A DNA stretch of 64,000 nucleotides, from the NCBI RefSeq assembly GCF_047663525.1, contig NC_092606.1:5206501-5270500 (forward strand), given 5' to 3'. This DNA comes from Anas platyrhynchos. Taxonomy: Eukaryota; Chordata; Aves; Anseriformes; Anatidae. Every line of letters begins with the position of its first letter. The stretch's first letter is position 1. This document shows, one piece after another, positions 1 through 12,479 of the stretch. The position numbers were made by a program, and so were the translations under genes. The notes under the pieces are model-generated. The model worked only from the letters and a program-made list of their open reading frames with translations, ran no database searches and was not told where the DNA came from.

Positions 1-4
1 TTAC

Positions 5-3000
5 TCAAAGCCCATGTACAATATTTGCAGCCAAATCCAAGCCAAAATCAGCAACACGACGGCGGTGGGAAAAGCAAAAGAGAACCAAGAGGCAAAGTTG
101 ATGATGTTACCGTTGTCAGGAAAGATCCTGCAAAATGTAGAAGGCTGTCAGCATTCAAAACCCTGGAGTCTCTTCTGTATTTAATTAATGATTCAGATAA
201 AAAGAAGGTGCTTTGAGGCTCCCTAAGGAAAGTAAGCTAACGACCTTGCAAAGTTACGAAATAGGTATTTCCCTTCTCTGTATTGGCTAGAAGTCAGCTG
301 TGGCAGAAAGATGCGGCTTAGTGGGTATGTAGTCCCAAATTGAACCAGACTTACTCATCAACTTGTCCTTTCAGTACCAGATTTGGTGTTGTCCCAGTCA
401 GAGTTGCAATCCCTCCAATGCTGGCTGCGTAACAAATAGAGAGAGAGAGTCCCTTGGAGAGTTTCATGTGCTTCTCGTCTTGAAGATTTTCGTTGCTCTG
501 TGTGTCTTCCTCGATCGTCAGAACATTGCTATCACCTAGGTCCCAAAACAGGAAGAAAAGAGTTACAGGAGCTAGGTTGGATAGGACAACATCTCATGTC
601 TGTGAAATTCAGCCCTTGAAAGCTGGGATGTGATGGACTCAAAGCTGAAGGAGTCACGTATTAAGAGGTATATCAAAGCCATAAATTAGGAGGTATATCA
701 AAAACTTTGATATCATATATCAAAGAGTTAACAATGCCAGCCTCTTAATATGAGCCTCAAATAATATGAGCCCCATATTAAGAGGTTGGCATTGTTAACT
801 CTTTGACATGCTGGCCAATTTTTCACTGGTTGTCAGTGAAAATAAGTTTTTCAGTGATGAAGTCTGAATACACTGCAGACACTTCTCAGGGAATGAGAAC
901 TTTGAACTGCACACAGTGGGGAGAGAAAAGAGTTCAAGGAGGTACAACAGAGCCACGAGAGATGGACTGAAGGTAACTTGTTCTGCACTGAGGTTTACGT
1001 GCAGAATCACTAGAGCTAACTCAAAGATGGGAAGAGGGTGAGAGAAATAGGCCAGAAGTTTACCCTCACGAATTCCCCATTATCTGGTAAATTACACAGT
1101 AGATTATAATTCAGCTAACATAAACATACAGGAAAATATCAAACCTCATGCAAAATCTTCAGCTAATGGAGAATTTATTTGTTGTTTTATTGATTAGTTG
1201 TTATTTCTTTATGTTTGTAATTTATTTCTAACTTCAATCAAGTCAGTAGATCTTACTGTTTTTTCATCTGATTCGTAGAAGAGCCTCACAAATGCTGTAT
1301 GATACGGTCAGGGTGCTTTAGGTACGTTCTTTTAGAATTTAATAGCAACTGTTATGCCATTGAGGAAGATGGAGGCCATCCTTCATCACCCTGAAGAGAA
1401 AAATGCCCATAACCCATTCACCTTTTTGGTCTGTTTCTGTGAAGTTATTTGGTTTAGTTGGCTCTTCTTTATTTGATTTAGTTGGCTCTTCTTGCAGTTC
1501 AAAGGCTTTATTGATGTTCTCAGACTCCTGGCCAGCTCTTTTAAACTCCATTTCTGACTTATGCAACTGATCCAACACTGCCTGTGCTATCGGCACCATC
1601 ATGGCAGTGGTGGCTGTGTTGCTGATCCACATGGACAGGAAGGCAGTCACAACCATGAAACCCATGAGAAGCCTGAAATGAAAAGGTGTGAAAAAGCCAA
1701 TTCAAAACTCAGGGTTTTGGTGCCCTTTTCTGTTGCAAAGTGCTGGTTACAAATGCTAGGTTTGGAAAATGCTTAGCAATTCACATCTAGCACCTCCTCT
1801 TAGCTTAGTCTGCTTTGCGAATGATACAGTGAAGATTTTTTTTTTTTCTCATTTATTTAATTATTTATTTGTTTACATTTTCACCAATTGTACTTCTGCA
1901 TTTGTATAACTAGGAAAGCAGGAGTTGACATCAGTTTATCTGGCTGGTATCCAGCTTAGTTTGCATGCTTCAGAGGAAGATATCCCATCTCAATAACACG
2001 TATTAATCTATTATAATATATTTTGAAGAGGAATTGCAAACCAAGTTTGATCCCAAGTGGCAATCAGTTTAAATCCGAAGGAAAATGATCTCTCTTTTTA
2101 GGGGGTAGATTTATCCTACCTCTATCATTTAAGAGTCTCTTCTTACTCATGTAAAATTCTAATCCTTATTTCAGTATTACTCTGTTATTTGTCTCTAAAT
2201 TATTCTTTAGATGAGATGTAGATTATATATCAGATGAAAAGGGCTTTATCTTGTCTGCATTTTTGTTCTATTGCTTTGTAATTTCCTTCTGTATTTCCTC
2301 TTCTTATGGTCTGGGACAAATTAAATAAGGCAATGTAGCCTCTGCATAGCTTAAAGCTCTAGTCTGGCAAACATTTGTTGTTTCCAAAACAAGCATCCTC
2401 ATATTTTCTCTCCTCTGTGCAATCAGTATAACATTTATAGAGTACATGTTTTCTACATCTCAGCTATAGCTTCTCCTGCTTGTCCAGGGCTGTGCTTCTG
2501 CCCAAGCCCGGTAGCACCCCTGACTTTTCAGAATTGCTATTTCTCCACCTAATGCCATTTGGAATTCAAAACAGAGGCACTGGTCTGTAACACTTCAAAG
2601 GATCCCCATTTGCAGGGTTTTCTCATGCACAATCCAACTCTCTTGGACCATAGAAAAGCGTTTTTAGGATATGATTTGCAGCTTCACATAGGAGGCTTCA
2701 GGCAGAACTCTGATAGGAACTAAAGCCACGAAGTCCTTTATACCGCCTCGTTTTCAGGACTGTTACTCACAGGGCTGGTTTGACACCAGTGATTAGCAAG
2801 ACCCGCAGAGCGATGCGCTTGTGTAGGTGCCACTTCTCAATAGCAATGGCCATCAGCAGTCCCCCAATAAAAAGCATATTGGTGTCCTTCAAATACTCCA
2901 TGCAGACCTGCAACAACACGGAGCAAGGGAGAGGAAAAAAAAAGTGATAAGAAGCCAATGTTTAGAGGGAAGGTGTTTTCCGAGGGAGAACCTTGTCCTA

Positions 3001-3980
3001 TAGACATTAAAACACTAACTATGGATTGTGTCTGATCAATGAATTTGCTTTGATTTCAGATTAGCAGCTCCACCCAGAGTTCACGGTAGGTACATGAAAG
3101 CTCTGTTCCACGAAGGTCGCGGGTGATTGATTGACCATATAACATTAGTGCAGTTTTCTTCCCTTTGCCCCCAACTCTGGAAATCACCCCAAAATAAGAG
3201 ATGACCGACAAACACATAAACAAGCAAGACCCGTATCTCTTACTGCTGTTGAATCCATGATATTCATGAGTGGGAAGAGCAGGACGGGAAAGAGTGCTGT
3301 GACAGCCAACGGCAAGGCTTCTGTGCACCAAAGCAGTGCCATCAGGATGATAACGTAACCACATCGCGCCTCCTGATAGAAGGAGAGTACACGCAATCAG
3401 AACAGACTGTACGTCTTGCTTAGCCTTTGAGAAAGCAACAGCCCGTAATTATATTCATTGCCTGATAAAGGGATTTGGGAAAAGGTTATTTTCTGTCTTG
3501 CTCTCCCATCTGTCCCCCTACCTGTGCAGATCCTAATCAAATGACAAACTATTCAACAACCTTGTCAGAGCTGTTAGGAAAAGACTGGGTGGGGCCTTCA
3601 ATGGGGAAAGACAAGAAACTTAGGAAAAGAAACAAATTGATGACTTTGAACCCTTTCTGATAAGGGACTGGCAGTCCCCGCACAGATTTCTTGATTTTAC
3701 TGGTGCTAGTATTTTCTTCTTATTTATTCCTGTCTTTGAGTTTGATCTGGTCAAGGTTTCTCTACGTTTTTTCTCTGCGTGTCTCAGGACATGTCCAGAT
3801 GTTACCTTCAGCAGCCTGGATTCCTTGAACTGTAAATATTTTTATCTATTTTTTATTGCCTTTTTAGCTTTATATACGTTGAAATGCTCGCTGATGAACT
3901 GTTCACAGATCAGTTTCAGCTTCCATTGAATATGAATTATTTCTCTGGAGAAAATACAATGCCCTGTTTCATGGTACTCT

Positions 3981-4015
<35 letters not shown>

Positions 4016-6637
4016 CTCTCTGAGAAAACACTGATTTAGTTTTGCTTAGGATAACCACTCCAAATTTTGTATAAAAATATTTAACCCAGTCTCAGAGATT
4101 AGAAAGATTCAAAATAACGTATTATAACAGTATATTACATGGCAGTTGAAAAAAAGCAAGGGAAACTAACACTACAGGATAAAGTGCTTTCCTAATTTTT
4201 GAATCAGCAAAATAGTGGGTGCCAGCACTGATCAGAGCATAAGACTTCGAAGAAAAAAGTGGTTGCATGGTCTTGGATCAAGGATACCTACTTAAAGTAT
4301 GCTGGACAGAACAAATGGAAGTGTACTGATGCTTATTGAGAAAGCAGCGAAGAAAAACTGATAGAAAATGCGATGGGTAGATGACAGAGAATCAAAACAA
4401 GGAGCTGGCAGGGAGGATCAAACTGGTGATGCTTTAGGATGTGCTCAGAACTTCTGAATGTGGCCTGGAAGCTAAAGAGCTGGTGAAGGAAAAGGATGAA
4501 CAGGCGAGCTGAGCAGTCTGGAGGGAAGAAGATTGGGTATTTAGGTAGCAAATTACCAGAGCAGCATGGTAGTAGGAACCTTCCCATTTTGATGATCCTT
4601 TTTTTTTTTTCTTTTTTTTTTCTTTCTTTCTTTTTTTTTCTCTCTCTCTCTCTCTTTTTTTCTTAGTAAGGGACACCAATAGGAGCCTTTTGAGAGACTC
4701 TAGCAGGGCCTTGGAACATGTATCATGTTCACAGTGCTGTTTTCCAGTCTGCTGTGAACAGGCTCGCAGTAAAAGCTGGGATAAGGCTATTCACAAAGCC
4801 AGTGGCCCGTCCTATAAGGAAAACTGCTTTCTTATTCCTCTGTCTTTAGATGAAATCCTTAGCATTGTCCCATCATTTATAATAGTTTAGTGTCCAGTGC
4901 TGTGTCACTATAGGACAGGTTAACAGCTCAACAGAATAGAAAAAAATAAAATTCCATCAGATAAAAAATCTATTTATGGCTCTGCATGCTGACGTACCAG
5001 CTTTTCTTTTTCTAATACCGGAAATCTTACAGTTTACAAAGGCAAAAGTGTGTCCAGAACATTTAAACCTTTGTGTTGTAGCTGCCAACACAGAAACCAG
5101 AGAGCCATTTTCAAATAGGAACTGAACCAAGACTGACAAGTCATTCCACTGACTGACAATACCGACGACTTACTGTATGATAACAATGACTCTAGCAAAT
5201 AAGTATGAAGTAGTGGCCTCGGGAAAAACAACTCTATTTCCGGCTTCTTTAGAAGATATACGAGCCACATCTCTCTTAACTTCAGTAACACCTTTGCCTA
5301 TGCAAAGTTAAGTAGAAAAAAAAAAAAAAAAAGCTTTTTGTTTTTGTTTTTCTTCTTAGTAAGCTTTTAAGTGAGAGTTTAAACTATTTTATTTGCATAG
5401 CAGGCGAATAGGAGGGCATGCCTGATCAGTTACCACATTTCACCTCGTGCTAGTGCCACTCTGTTGTTCTGGCTTGCAATCCTCTAGCCATAGCTCCAGA
5501 AAGTCTCTGAAAACACCAAGAATAAGAGCTGCGAGGAAGAAGGAGCTTTGGGACAAGCCACACAAAAAGACAGGTAAGAGCAGACGGAGTGAAGGATGAA
5601 GCTTGGGGAAGGAGACCAGAAACTGGGAGTGAGGAGGGATCAGGAGGCAGGCAGGCAGAGATCAGAGGAAAGAGGTAGGACTTGACATCCAAAGATGTGA
5701 CAGGAGAGGCGATCGGGACGAGCTGTTTAATGATACTGGAGCTGGCATAAGAGACCTGGAGAGCAGAGATTAGATCTGTCTGCATGAAGCGAGTGGGAGT
5801 GGAAGAAAAAAGCCAGAGTGAAGAATAATCTGGATGCTGGCACTCTGCCCGCTCTCAGTGTTGTATTTCAATGATCAATGGTTCAGAAATACCTGCCCTA
5901 CTACTACAGGTTTTTACAGTTAACTTCTTCTGAAGGAATCTTGAGTGATGTGTCTTCCAAAACTTGACATTTTATATTTTAAATCATTGCGTGGAAAGAT
6001 TATTACAGAAATAATGCTTAAAGAAAAGTGAAGTAGATTTCATTATTTCATTATGTATCAGGTTGCCTTGTCCATTTGACTGAGGAAAATGTCTTTTCTA
6101 TCTGGCAACGACATGGTTGAGAAAATGAGAGAGAGAAAAATAACTAAAAGAGGATGTGGACTGGATACTTTTAGAAAATCAGAAGGGGGATTAGGATTGA
6201 GCCTCAGGAGGTAAATTAGATTCATGGTTATGAGCTTCGGCATAGAAAGCGCTTTGAAAAGTCAGGTGGGAAGCAAAAGTTAAAAGGTCATGACACTGTG
6301 CATGCTCTAGAATATCCAGTCACAGATGCATCTGCTCATCATCGAGATCCTATTGCTGTTATATCCCCCATTGCCAGTAGTCTATGGGGTCTGCTCAGAG
6401 CAAGAAGCTCTTCAAGCTATAAATGAAGGAAATGCCTCTGAGAAAGAATCTGCATGTTCTCTTCAGCTCTGTCACTTAAAAGGAACAGCTCTAAGGAGAG
6501 ATTTGACTGTCAAATTCAATTTAAAAGGTTCTTACCTTGGTATCAATAGCCAGAGGCAGAGGCAGAAACAAAAGGGGCACTAGTACTATGATCAGGTATT
6601 TCCAGCAGGCTAGGGTCATCTGCCAGAAGCCAGCCAT
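5..6637 (-). CDS. SLC13A2: SLC13A2 (NaDC1-type sodium/dicarboxylate cotransporter), 5' part, runs off left edge
   Basis: Coding exons in transcript order: 6536-6637, 3244-3372, 2771-2907, 1422-1672, 355-535, 5-127; all have GT-AG borders and phases join without a break, giving the first 307 residues. The product is a plasma-membrane carrier that uses Na+ to import succinate, citrate and related dicarboxylates in kidney and gut. Visible family marks: the short N-terminal helix ([15 protein letters not shown]), the [15 protein letters not shown] segment, the first Na+-site motif [14 protein letters not shown], and [12 protein letters not shown]. The remaining helices and the second SNT motif lie outside the window. 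Synteny (next to SLC46A1 and SARM1) favours SLC13A2 over SLC13A3 or SLC13A5. A hydrophilic loop in exon 4 carries two tandem eight-residue units ([16 protein letters not shown]). The start ATG was chosen because it aligns with the family N-terminus. Confidence 0.9.
721..805. repeat. Near-perfect inverted repeat (hairpin) in SLC13A2 intron 4
   Basis: The 32 bases at 721-752 are the reverse complement of 774-805 with one mismatch, separated by a 21-base spacer. Immediately to the left (about 666-700) the segment AGGTATATCAAA occurs twice, and 704-721 contains a small TTGATATCATATATCAA near-palindrome. The arms could fold into a long hairpin in DNA or in the SLC13A2 pre-mRNA. No transposase or target-site duplication is evident. 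Confidence 0.85.
3983..4015. repeat. T33 homopolymer in SLC13A2 intron 1
   Basis: An uninterrupted run of 33 T. It reads as poly(A) on the transcribed minus strand, in the intron between coding exons 1 and 2. No element body is recognisable next to it. Confidence 0.9.
4599..4662. repeat. Polypyrimidine tract with (CT)n in SLC13A2 intron 1
   Basis: About 64 bases of almost pure T and C, including TTTC units and a run of about eight CT dinucleotides. It is a simple repeat, purine-rich on the transcribed strand. The apparent lysine/glutamate-rich reading frame across it is low complexity, not a gene. Confidence 0.85.
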
Positions 6638-8830
6638 GGTGCTGGAGCTGGCCCAGTGCTGAAAGGCCTGAGCTCTGCTCCTGGGGACTATATAAGCCCT
6701 GGGGAATATTAAACATTGACCTCTGGCAGCTGGGTGTTGTTTTTGGAACTGTAATCAGAGAAAGAAGGAAGAGAACAAAGAAGGGAGGGGAGAGCAAAAG
6801 AGTGTCGGATCGGGAACTTTCTTAAGACAACCTTTCTGATAACCGGTAAATCCAGGAGAGAATTAACTCCTTGTGGCCCATGTCATTTAAAAAAAAGCAG
6901 AAATGTTAAAGAATATGAAAGTTTTGGTCTTCCATAATGTCATCTTGGAATAGATATCTTCCATAAAAAGATAAACCATCCCCACTACAATAGGTTAAAA
7001 ATGTTTTTAAAATATTGTAGAATATTGGGAAGCACAGCATATGTAACCCTCAGATATGGAGATTAGAAACAGCTACACAAAATGCCATGTAAACTTCGCT
7101 GTATCCTCTGAGAAACTCTTTGGGCAGCAAAATCCACCAGAGCAGAGCTCCTGTCACCAGATCAAGTCCCCTTGCAGAAAGGGACTTGCAGCCCTTACCG
7201 GGTGTAAGCAGGGTTTGCTGTGGCTGTGCAGGCTGAGGACCAGGCTCATGACAGTTTTCTTCTATCCTGTTTAAAGAGTAACAGAGGAAACGTTAAGGTC
7301 TGGTCAGAACTCAGCTCCTGCCACATGACAGCCCAGCAAGTTACAAGAAATGCTTAGGGCCAAGAGGGAAACTAATGTCTTCTGGCATAGCCTGTTGTAT
7401 CTGAACGGATTTGGGAAAGGTTTGGCCTCAATGCAAAAATTTGTAAATACCAGGCTATATTTTTTTCCACCTTTCTTATCTCTTATCTGGCATTTTTTTA
7501 GGTGCAGCTTTAGTAGCTTGAAGGGTAATTTTTTTTTAATTTTATTTTTTAAATGGGTTGCTGGGAAATTACTGGCAATTTTTACACCTGTTGCAAGAAA
7601 CTTCCAGTACAAGCAGTGAGTTATTTGATTCTGTAAATATACAGGAACTGAGTTGAAGTTTTTAATTCCAAAGGGAGCATTCTGGTAGGGACACTTCAAT
7701 GTCTTTATTTGGTGGATCATGCGAGTGCATGCTTCAGATAATGCTGATAATGTTTCCATTTTGTTGGTATTGTCACAGCTCTGTTTTATAGCTTAGTCAA
7801 GCAGAGAGAAGGGAGAAACAAAGACATTAGGTCATCTGATGTCAGTCCCACAAAGAGCTTCTGCTATTCCTCTCTCTCATCCTTTTCTGCTGGGGTTAGT
7901 CTCTTTTTGTTAATGTGCTTATGACTGAAAAACAAGTGGAGTTTCAGTTGCCAGAGCTGCAAACTCACGGATTTCTTGGCAGCTTGATTCAGGCACATTG
8001 CTCACAAGAAACAGCATCAGGTTAAATAACTGCGGATCCTGAGCTTTAGCATTTCACCCTTGGTACAAAAAGGAAGAGAAAAAGCTTTCAAATGAATTAT
8101 ATTGCCCACATTTTTGCATCCACTTAATGTTGAATTAGTATTTGAAAAGGTGCAGTGACAAAATCAGCCAATGGCAAAGTCATTTTTTTCTGCTTTCTGT
8201 GATGTCCTAAGGTTGCAATCAATGTCAGAAAGGAAACCTCTCATTTTTAAATCTCTAGCATGAAGGCTGGCCTCCAGCTGCAGTGCTGTCCCTGGGAGGG
8301 ATGCAGCTCTGCAAAAGGACCTCAGCTAACACATATTGCCTTTTGTTTCTGCTGCCGGTTATGTCCTGTTACTTCCAAAGATGCTATACTGCGCTCACTA
8401 AGTCTGTTACTGCAAAACGAAGGGTTTGGCTTCAGGGGAAGTTCTTGGAGCTTCTCCTGTAGCCGTTAACAGTGGTGTGGTGTGGAAGGAGTGATGCCAG
8501 TTTACATTAATTTGGAACCACTCCAGTTTGTGTAAAGTGGTTAATCCAATTCTCTGTATTGTTGTTTTGGGATTTAACAAACGACTTAAGCCTCTGCTTA
8601 CAGCTCTGCTCTGCGAGGCAGACCAAACCCCTGACAAACCTAACAGTGCTGCCAAAACCTCTTGTGTGTTACGCTTTGTAAGGCATTTTGTCCTTTAGGA
8701 AAATAAGTATTTTTTTAATGCGCTGCAAGCTAATACGATCGATTATGCACTGCTAGCCGTGCATAGGAACAAAACCAGGCTTTACGTTGAAATGCCTTTA
8801 TTTATCATTCGGTCACCCAAGCGGGCTGGA
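6638..8830. other. Intergenic region between divergent SLC13A2 and SLC46A1
   Basis: AT-rich spacer between the SLC13A2 5' end (minus) and the SLC46A1 CpG island (plus). Apart from the SLC13A2 TATA-like element I find no exon-like, RNA or repeat feature. Open frames here lack codon structure. Confidence 0.6.
6689..6696 (-). promoter_or_regulatory. Candidate TATA box of SLC13A2
   Basis: On the minus strand the sequence CTTATATA lies about 52-59 bases upstream of the SLC13A2 start codon, which would place transcription start roughly 25 bases before the ATG. A tissue-restricted transporter with a TATA promoter is plausible. This is motif evidence only; TSS data were not available. Confidence 0.4.
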
Positions 8831-9350
8831 GAGCTGCCTGCTGAGGGGGGGACACAGCCCCGAGCCCCTCGGCCCGTGCTGGGCCTCACCGAGCCCGGAG
8901 CCCCTCACGGGGCCGGCCCCGGGGCTGTGGGCGGCCGCGGGGCGGAGCCGGGACGGGGACCGGGACTGGGACCGGAGCGGGGGCCGGGAACGGGACAGGG
9001 ACTGGGAATGGGGCCGGGATCGGGGCCAGGAGCAGCACCGGGGCCGGACGGTGCCGCTGCTCCGCCCGCCGCCGCCATGGCCGCTCCGCCTCAGGCTCCC
9101 GTCATGGCCGCCCCGCAGCCGCCACCTTCGCCGCCCGCCCGGCGCTGCCGCCCCTCCGTCGAGCCGCTGCTGTTCCTCGCCACGCTGTCCCTCGGCCTGC
9201 AGGTCCCGCTGGCCACCCAGTACCTGTGGGACCGCCTGGGAGCCGAGCACGGCTACAGCGGCCCCAACGGCAGCAGCCCCGCGGGCTGCGGCAACGACAG
9301 CGGCAGCCCCGACCCGCTGCGGCAGGTGGGAGCCCCGCCGAGGGCTTGAG
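8830..9350. promoter_or_regulatory. CpG island over SLC46A1 5' UTR and exon 1, with GGGACC-type hexamer array
   Basis: Base composition changes sharply from AT-rich to very GC-rich and CpG-rich at about 8830 and stays so through SLC46A1 exon 1. Bases 8944-9033 are a degenerate run of short GGGAC(C/T)-like units directly before the start codon. This is typical of a TATA-less promoter. Boundaries are by eye. Confidence 0.65.
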
Positions 9351-12300
9351 GGTGCTACCGGTGCTCCCCACCTGGCCCTGGCCCTCAGGGGTTGTGTTTG
9401 TGTTGCAGGAGGTGGAAGCGTTGGTTTCCCGCTGGAATCTCTACATCAACCTCGGGGGCTTCTTCGTGGGGCTCTTCTCCGTGACGCTCTTCGGGCCATG
9501 GAGCGACAGCGTGGGTCGGCGGCCGGCGCTCGTCCTGCCGGCGGTGGGCATGGCCGTGCAAGCAGCCATCTACCTCCTGGTCATGTACCTGCAGCTGCAC
9601 GTCGCCTACTTTCTCCTCGGACGCCTCCTCAGCGGCCTCCTGGGCGACTACAACCTGATCCTGGCCAGCTGCTTCGCCTACGTGGCCGACACCAGCGACC
9701 GACGCGCGCGCACGTTTCGTGTCGCCATCCTCGAGGCTTGCCTCGGCGTGGCGGGCATGCTGGCCAGCATCGGCGGCGGCCAGTGGCGCAAAGCACAGGG
9801 CTACATCAATCCCTTCTGGCTCGTGCTCGCCACCAGCCTCGCTGCCGCTCTCTATGCTGCTTTCTGTCTCCAGGAGTCGGTGAAGCAGCAGAAGCCGGCC
9901 AAGCTGCTGACGCTCAGCCACTACAAGGCTGTCTACAGGCTGTATATGGCCCCGGAGCACCGCAGCTCCAGGAGGAAGCTCGCCCTCTACTCCCTGGCTT
10001 TCTTTCTTCTTGTCACTGTCCATTTTGGAACCAAGGACCTCTTTGTTTTGTACGAACTTGGCGCCCCTCTCTGCTGGGCCTCTGATCTCATCGGGTACGG
10101 CTCAGCTGCCAGTTACCTGGCTTTCCTGAGCAGCCTGGGAGGGCTGCGGCTGCTGCAGCTGTGCCTTGAAGACACCTGGGTGGCAGAGATAGGATTGATT
10201 TCCAATATTTCTGGACTGGTTGTGATTTCCCTTGCTACTACAACACCACTGATGTTTACAGGTGATGCCAGATTCTTAATCCGTGTATCTTGGGGTCTTT
10301 TCTTAGAGATACCGGTAGATGCAGGAGCACAGCGTGCTTCTGGGAGTTCAAGCTGCTGTAGGAACTGCTGCCTCCATTTCAGCCAATGTACCAACAAAAC
10401 AACGACTTGCTAACAACAAGGCTGGCCAAACACTGAAATTGAAACTGCAACCATTTAGTCCCTAGAATAACAGGTTTCCAGGTAGCTGTATTGTACTGCA
10501 GGCACAGATGAAAGTGCACGGTGAAATGCAGGAGGGTGAATGGAACTGGAAGGTAGCAGGGAGAAAACGCCCAGAGCTTCAGGTTTCTGGGACTGACTTT
10601 GGAGATTTTATTTTAAGTCGATACAACTTTATCAGATAGAGCTTTCCCTAATATGCTGTATTTTTCTTACAGGTTATGGAATTCTGTTCCTTTCCATGGC
10701 AGCTACTCCAGTCATCAGAGCCAAACTCTCCAAGCTGGTTGGTGAGACAGAACAGGGTAAGGAGTTTAGCTAGTAGTCTTAAGCTAGGTCCTGAAACACT
10801 TGTCGTCATGGAACATTGAAACCAAGCTGCTTTGGGAGGTTAGGACTTCCCTAGCTCCTTTGGACTCCTGTGCCTGTGCATTCACCCTGAGGCCCTGGTC
10901 ATTCATCTGTTTGTTTCTAAGACGACTATGAGAAGCAAGAGTTAAAATGGATTGTATAACACGTGGAAACTAGTGATTTCCCTGGCCATGACTCTTCTCT
11001 GTAGATCAGTAACGGTGGGAAGAAATGCAGTGTTGTTAGAGGGTTGTATCATTGACCATGGTGAAAGATCGTGGATAACCTCTAGGAGGAGCGTACTTGC
11101 TTTTTTCCCAGTAATTCATTTGAAGAGCTTACACTTGCTGTTACAGACTGCATAGGAATACTTCTTCAGGCAGAGAGGGGAGGAGGGATGTGAGATGGGA
11201 CAGACCTGAAGGTGACTTTGCTGAATTCCCATTTCTTATACAAGAATGAAGGTGGCACACAGCTGATACCAGCTTTATGATGCTAAGCCTATAAAATACA
11301 GTCTTCTTCTGCACTTAATGTTTAACAAGTGATAAGATGTGCCTGGCAGTAAACAGATTTAGATAGCCATTTCTAAAAGTTTTATAATCCAGCTGATAGA
11401 TAATGTCCCTGGTCAGCTCCTGTGATACCAGTTCTGGAGGTCAGTGAGTTGGTATTTCCTACAGAGAAGCTGAGTGCAACATGTTTGGCCTGCTGGGCCA
11501 GTACAGTATGCCCAGTCTCTGCTCCTAGCTCTTGCCTCATCGTGCTTGACAACACAAACACCAGAAGTGCAAACCCTTAGAAAGGTTCACAGTTTGCACT
11601 GGAAGAGTTGACATGGTAAAGATCTTTCAGTTGGTGATCTTCAGGCAGGGCCCTCTCACCGTTAACCTCGTTTATCTTTTGCAGGTGCTCTCTTCGCGTC
11701 TGTTGCCTGTGTGGAAGGGCTGTGTTCACTTGTGGCCACAGGAGTGTTCAACTCTCTCTACCCTTTGAGCTTGCACTTCATGAGGGGATTCCCCTTTCTC
11801 TTTGGGGCTATAATTCTTCTTATTCCAGCAGCTATTGTTGGGTAATTAACTTCAAATTTCTAAACTTTGCTGTAGGACCTGTGAAGCGTAATACAAAAAA
11901 TGCAGTTTAGACATAGGATAGGGGCTCACATTTTTAAAAGGTGTATTTTCAGTTATGCTTACAGGAGGCTGTTTAGCGCCCCAGTAAGCAGAGATGTGGG
12001 CCCATTTCTTCTGGCAGCTGAATCCTAGCGATGAACTAGTGAAGCCTGAGTGCTGTGGCTGCCTATGCCCAAACAGCTTAAAAGTATTACTCCACCCTCA
12101 GAATGGAATCCAAAGTCTCGAGTTGAATTTATAAGTCCCCTATGGAAGAGATGGAGCTCTCTTAGGAGTCTCTCTTCCTGTCGTTACTCTACGAATAGAA
12201 GAAAAAGTTGTGTCATGATAGAAAATGAATCCCCTGGTTTAGTCCTGGGAGAGAGAATGTGCTGGGAGTTGTGGTAGAAGTGCAGCAGCTCCTGGCAGGA

Positions 12301-12479
12301 TCATTTTGTTCTGTTCCCTTGAAACTTTAAAACTGACTTCATTCAGCAAAGTCCCAGTGTGCTTTCAGAGGCTCTAACTGTTCTTTCTTTCTTTCTTTCT
12401 TAGGTGGATAGAAATCTGGGACTCAAACCCTGAGTACAGTCACTTCACAGATACTTCCCTGTCCCCTGCAGATGGCTGA
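9077..12479 (+). CDS. SLC46A1: SLC46A1, proton-coupled folate transporter (PCFT/HCP1)
   Basis: Five coding exons: 9077-9325, 9409-10261, 10673-10756, 11685-11841, 12404-12479, giving 472 residues (human 459). It is an MFS-fold H+/folate symporter at the apical gut membrane and choroid plexus. The sequence shows 12 hydrophobic stretches; the DSVGRRP loop motif after helix 2; the family glutamate in [12 protein letters not shown]; the histidine in TVHFG; and the arginine in [10 protein letters not shown]. The first loop carries two N-glycosylation sequons (NGS, NDS). The start ATG has a strong GCCGCCATGG context; the N-terminus is Pro/Ala-rich as in the family. The frame is open upstream of this ATG for about 100 codons, so a longer isoform cannot be excluded. 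It is convergent with SARM1. Confidence 0.95.
12381..12400 (+). repeat. (TTCT)n microsatellite forming the acceptor tract of SLC46A1 exon 5
   Basis: About five TTCT units sit immediately before the TAG acceptor at 12401-12403. The simple repeat is the polypyrimidine tract of the last intron, so length variation could affect splicing of the last exon. Confidence 0.75.

Noticed and set aside
8787-10085. 432-codon open frame on the plus strand
   Set aside because: It is an out-of-frame shadow of SLC46A1 exons 1-2 in GC-rich sequence; Arg/Pro/Gly/Ala-rich with no domain.
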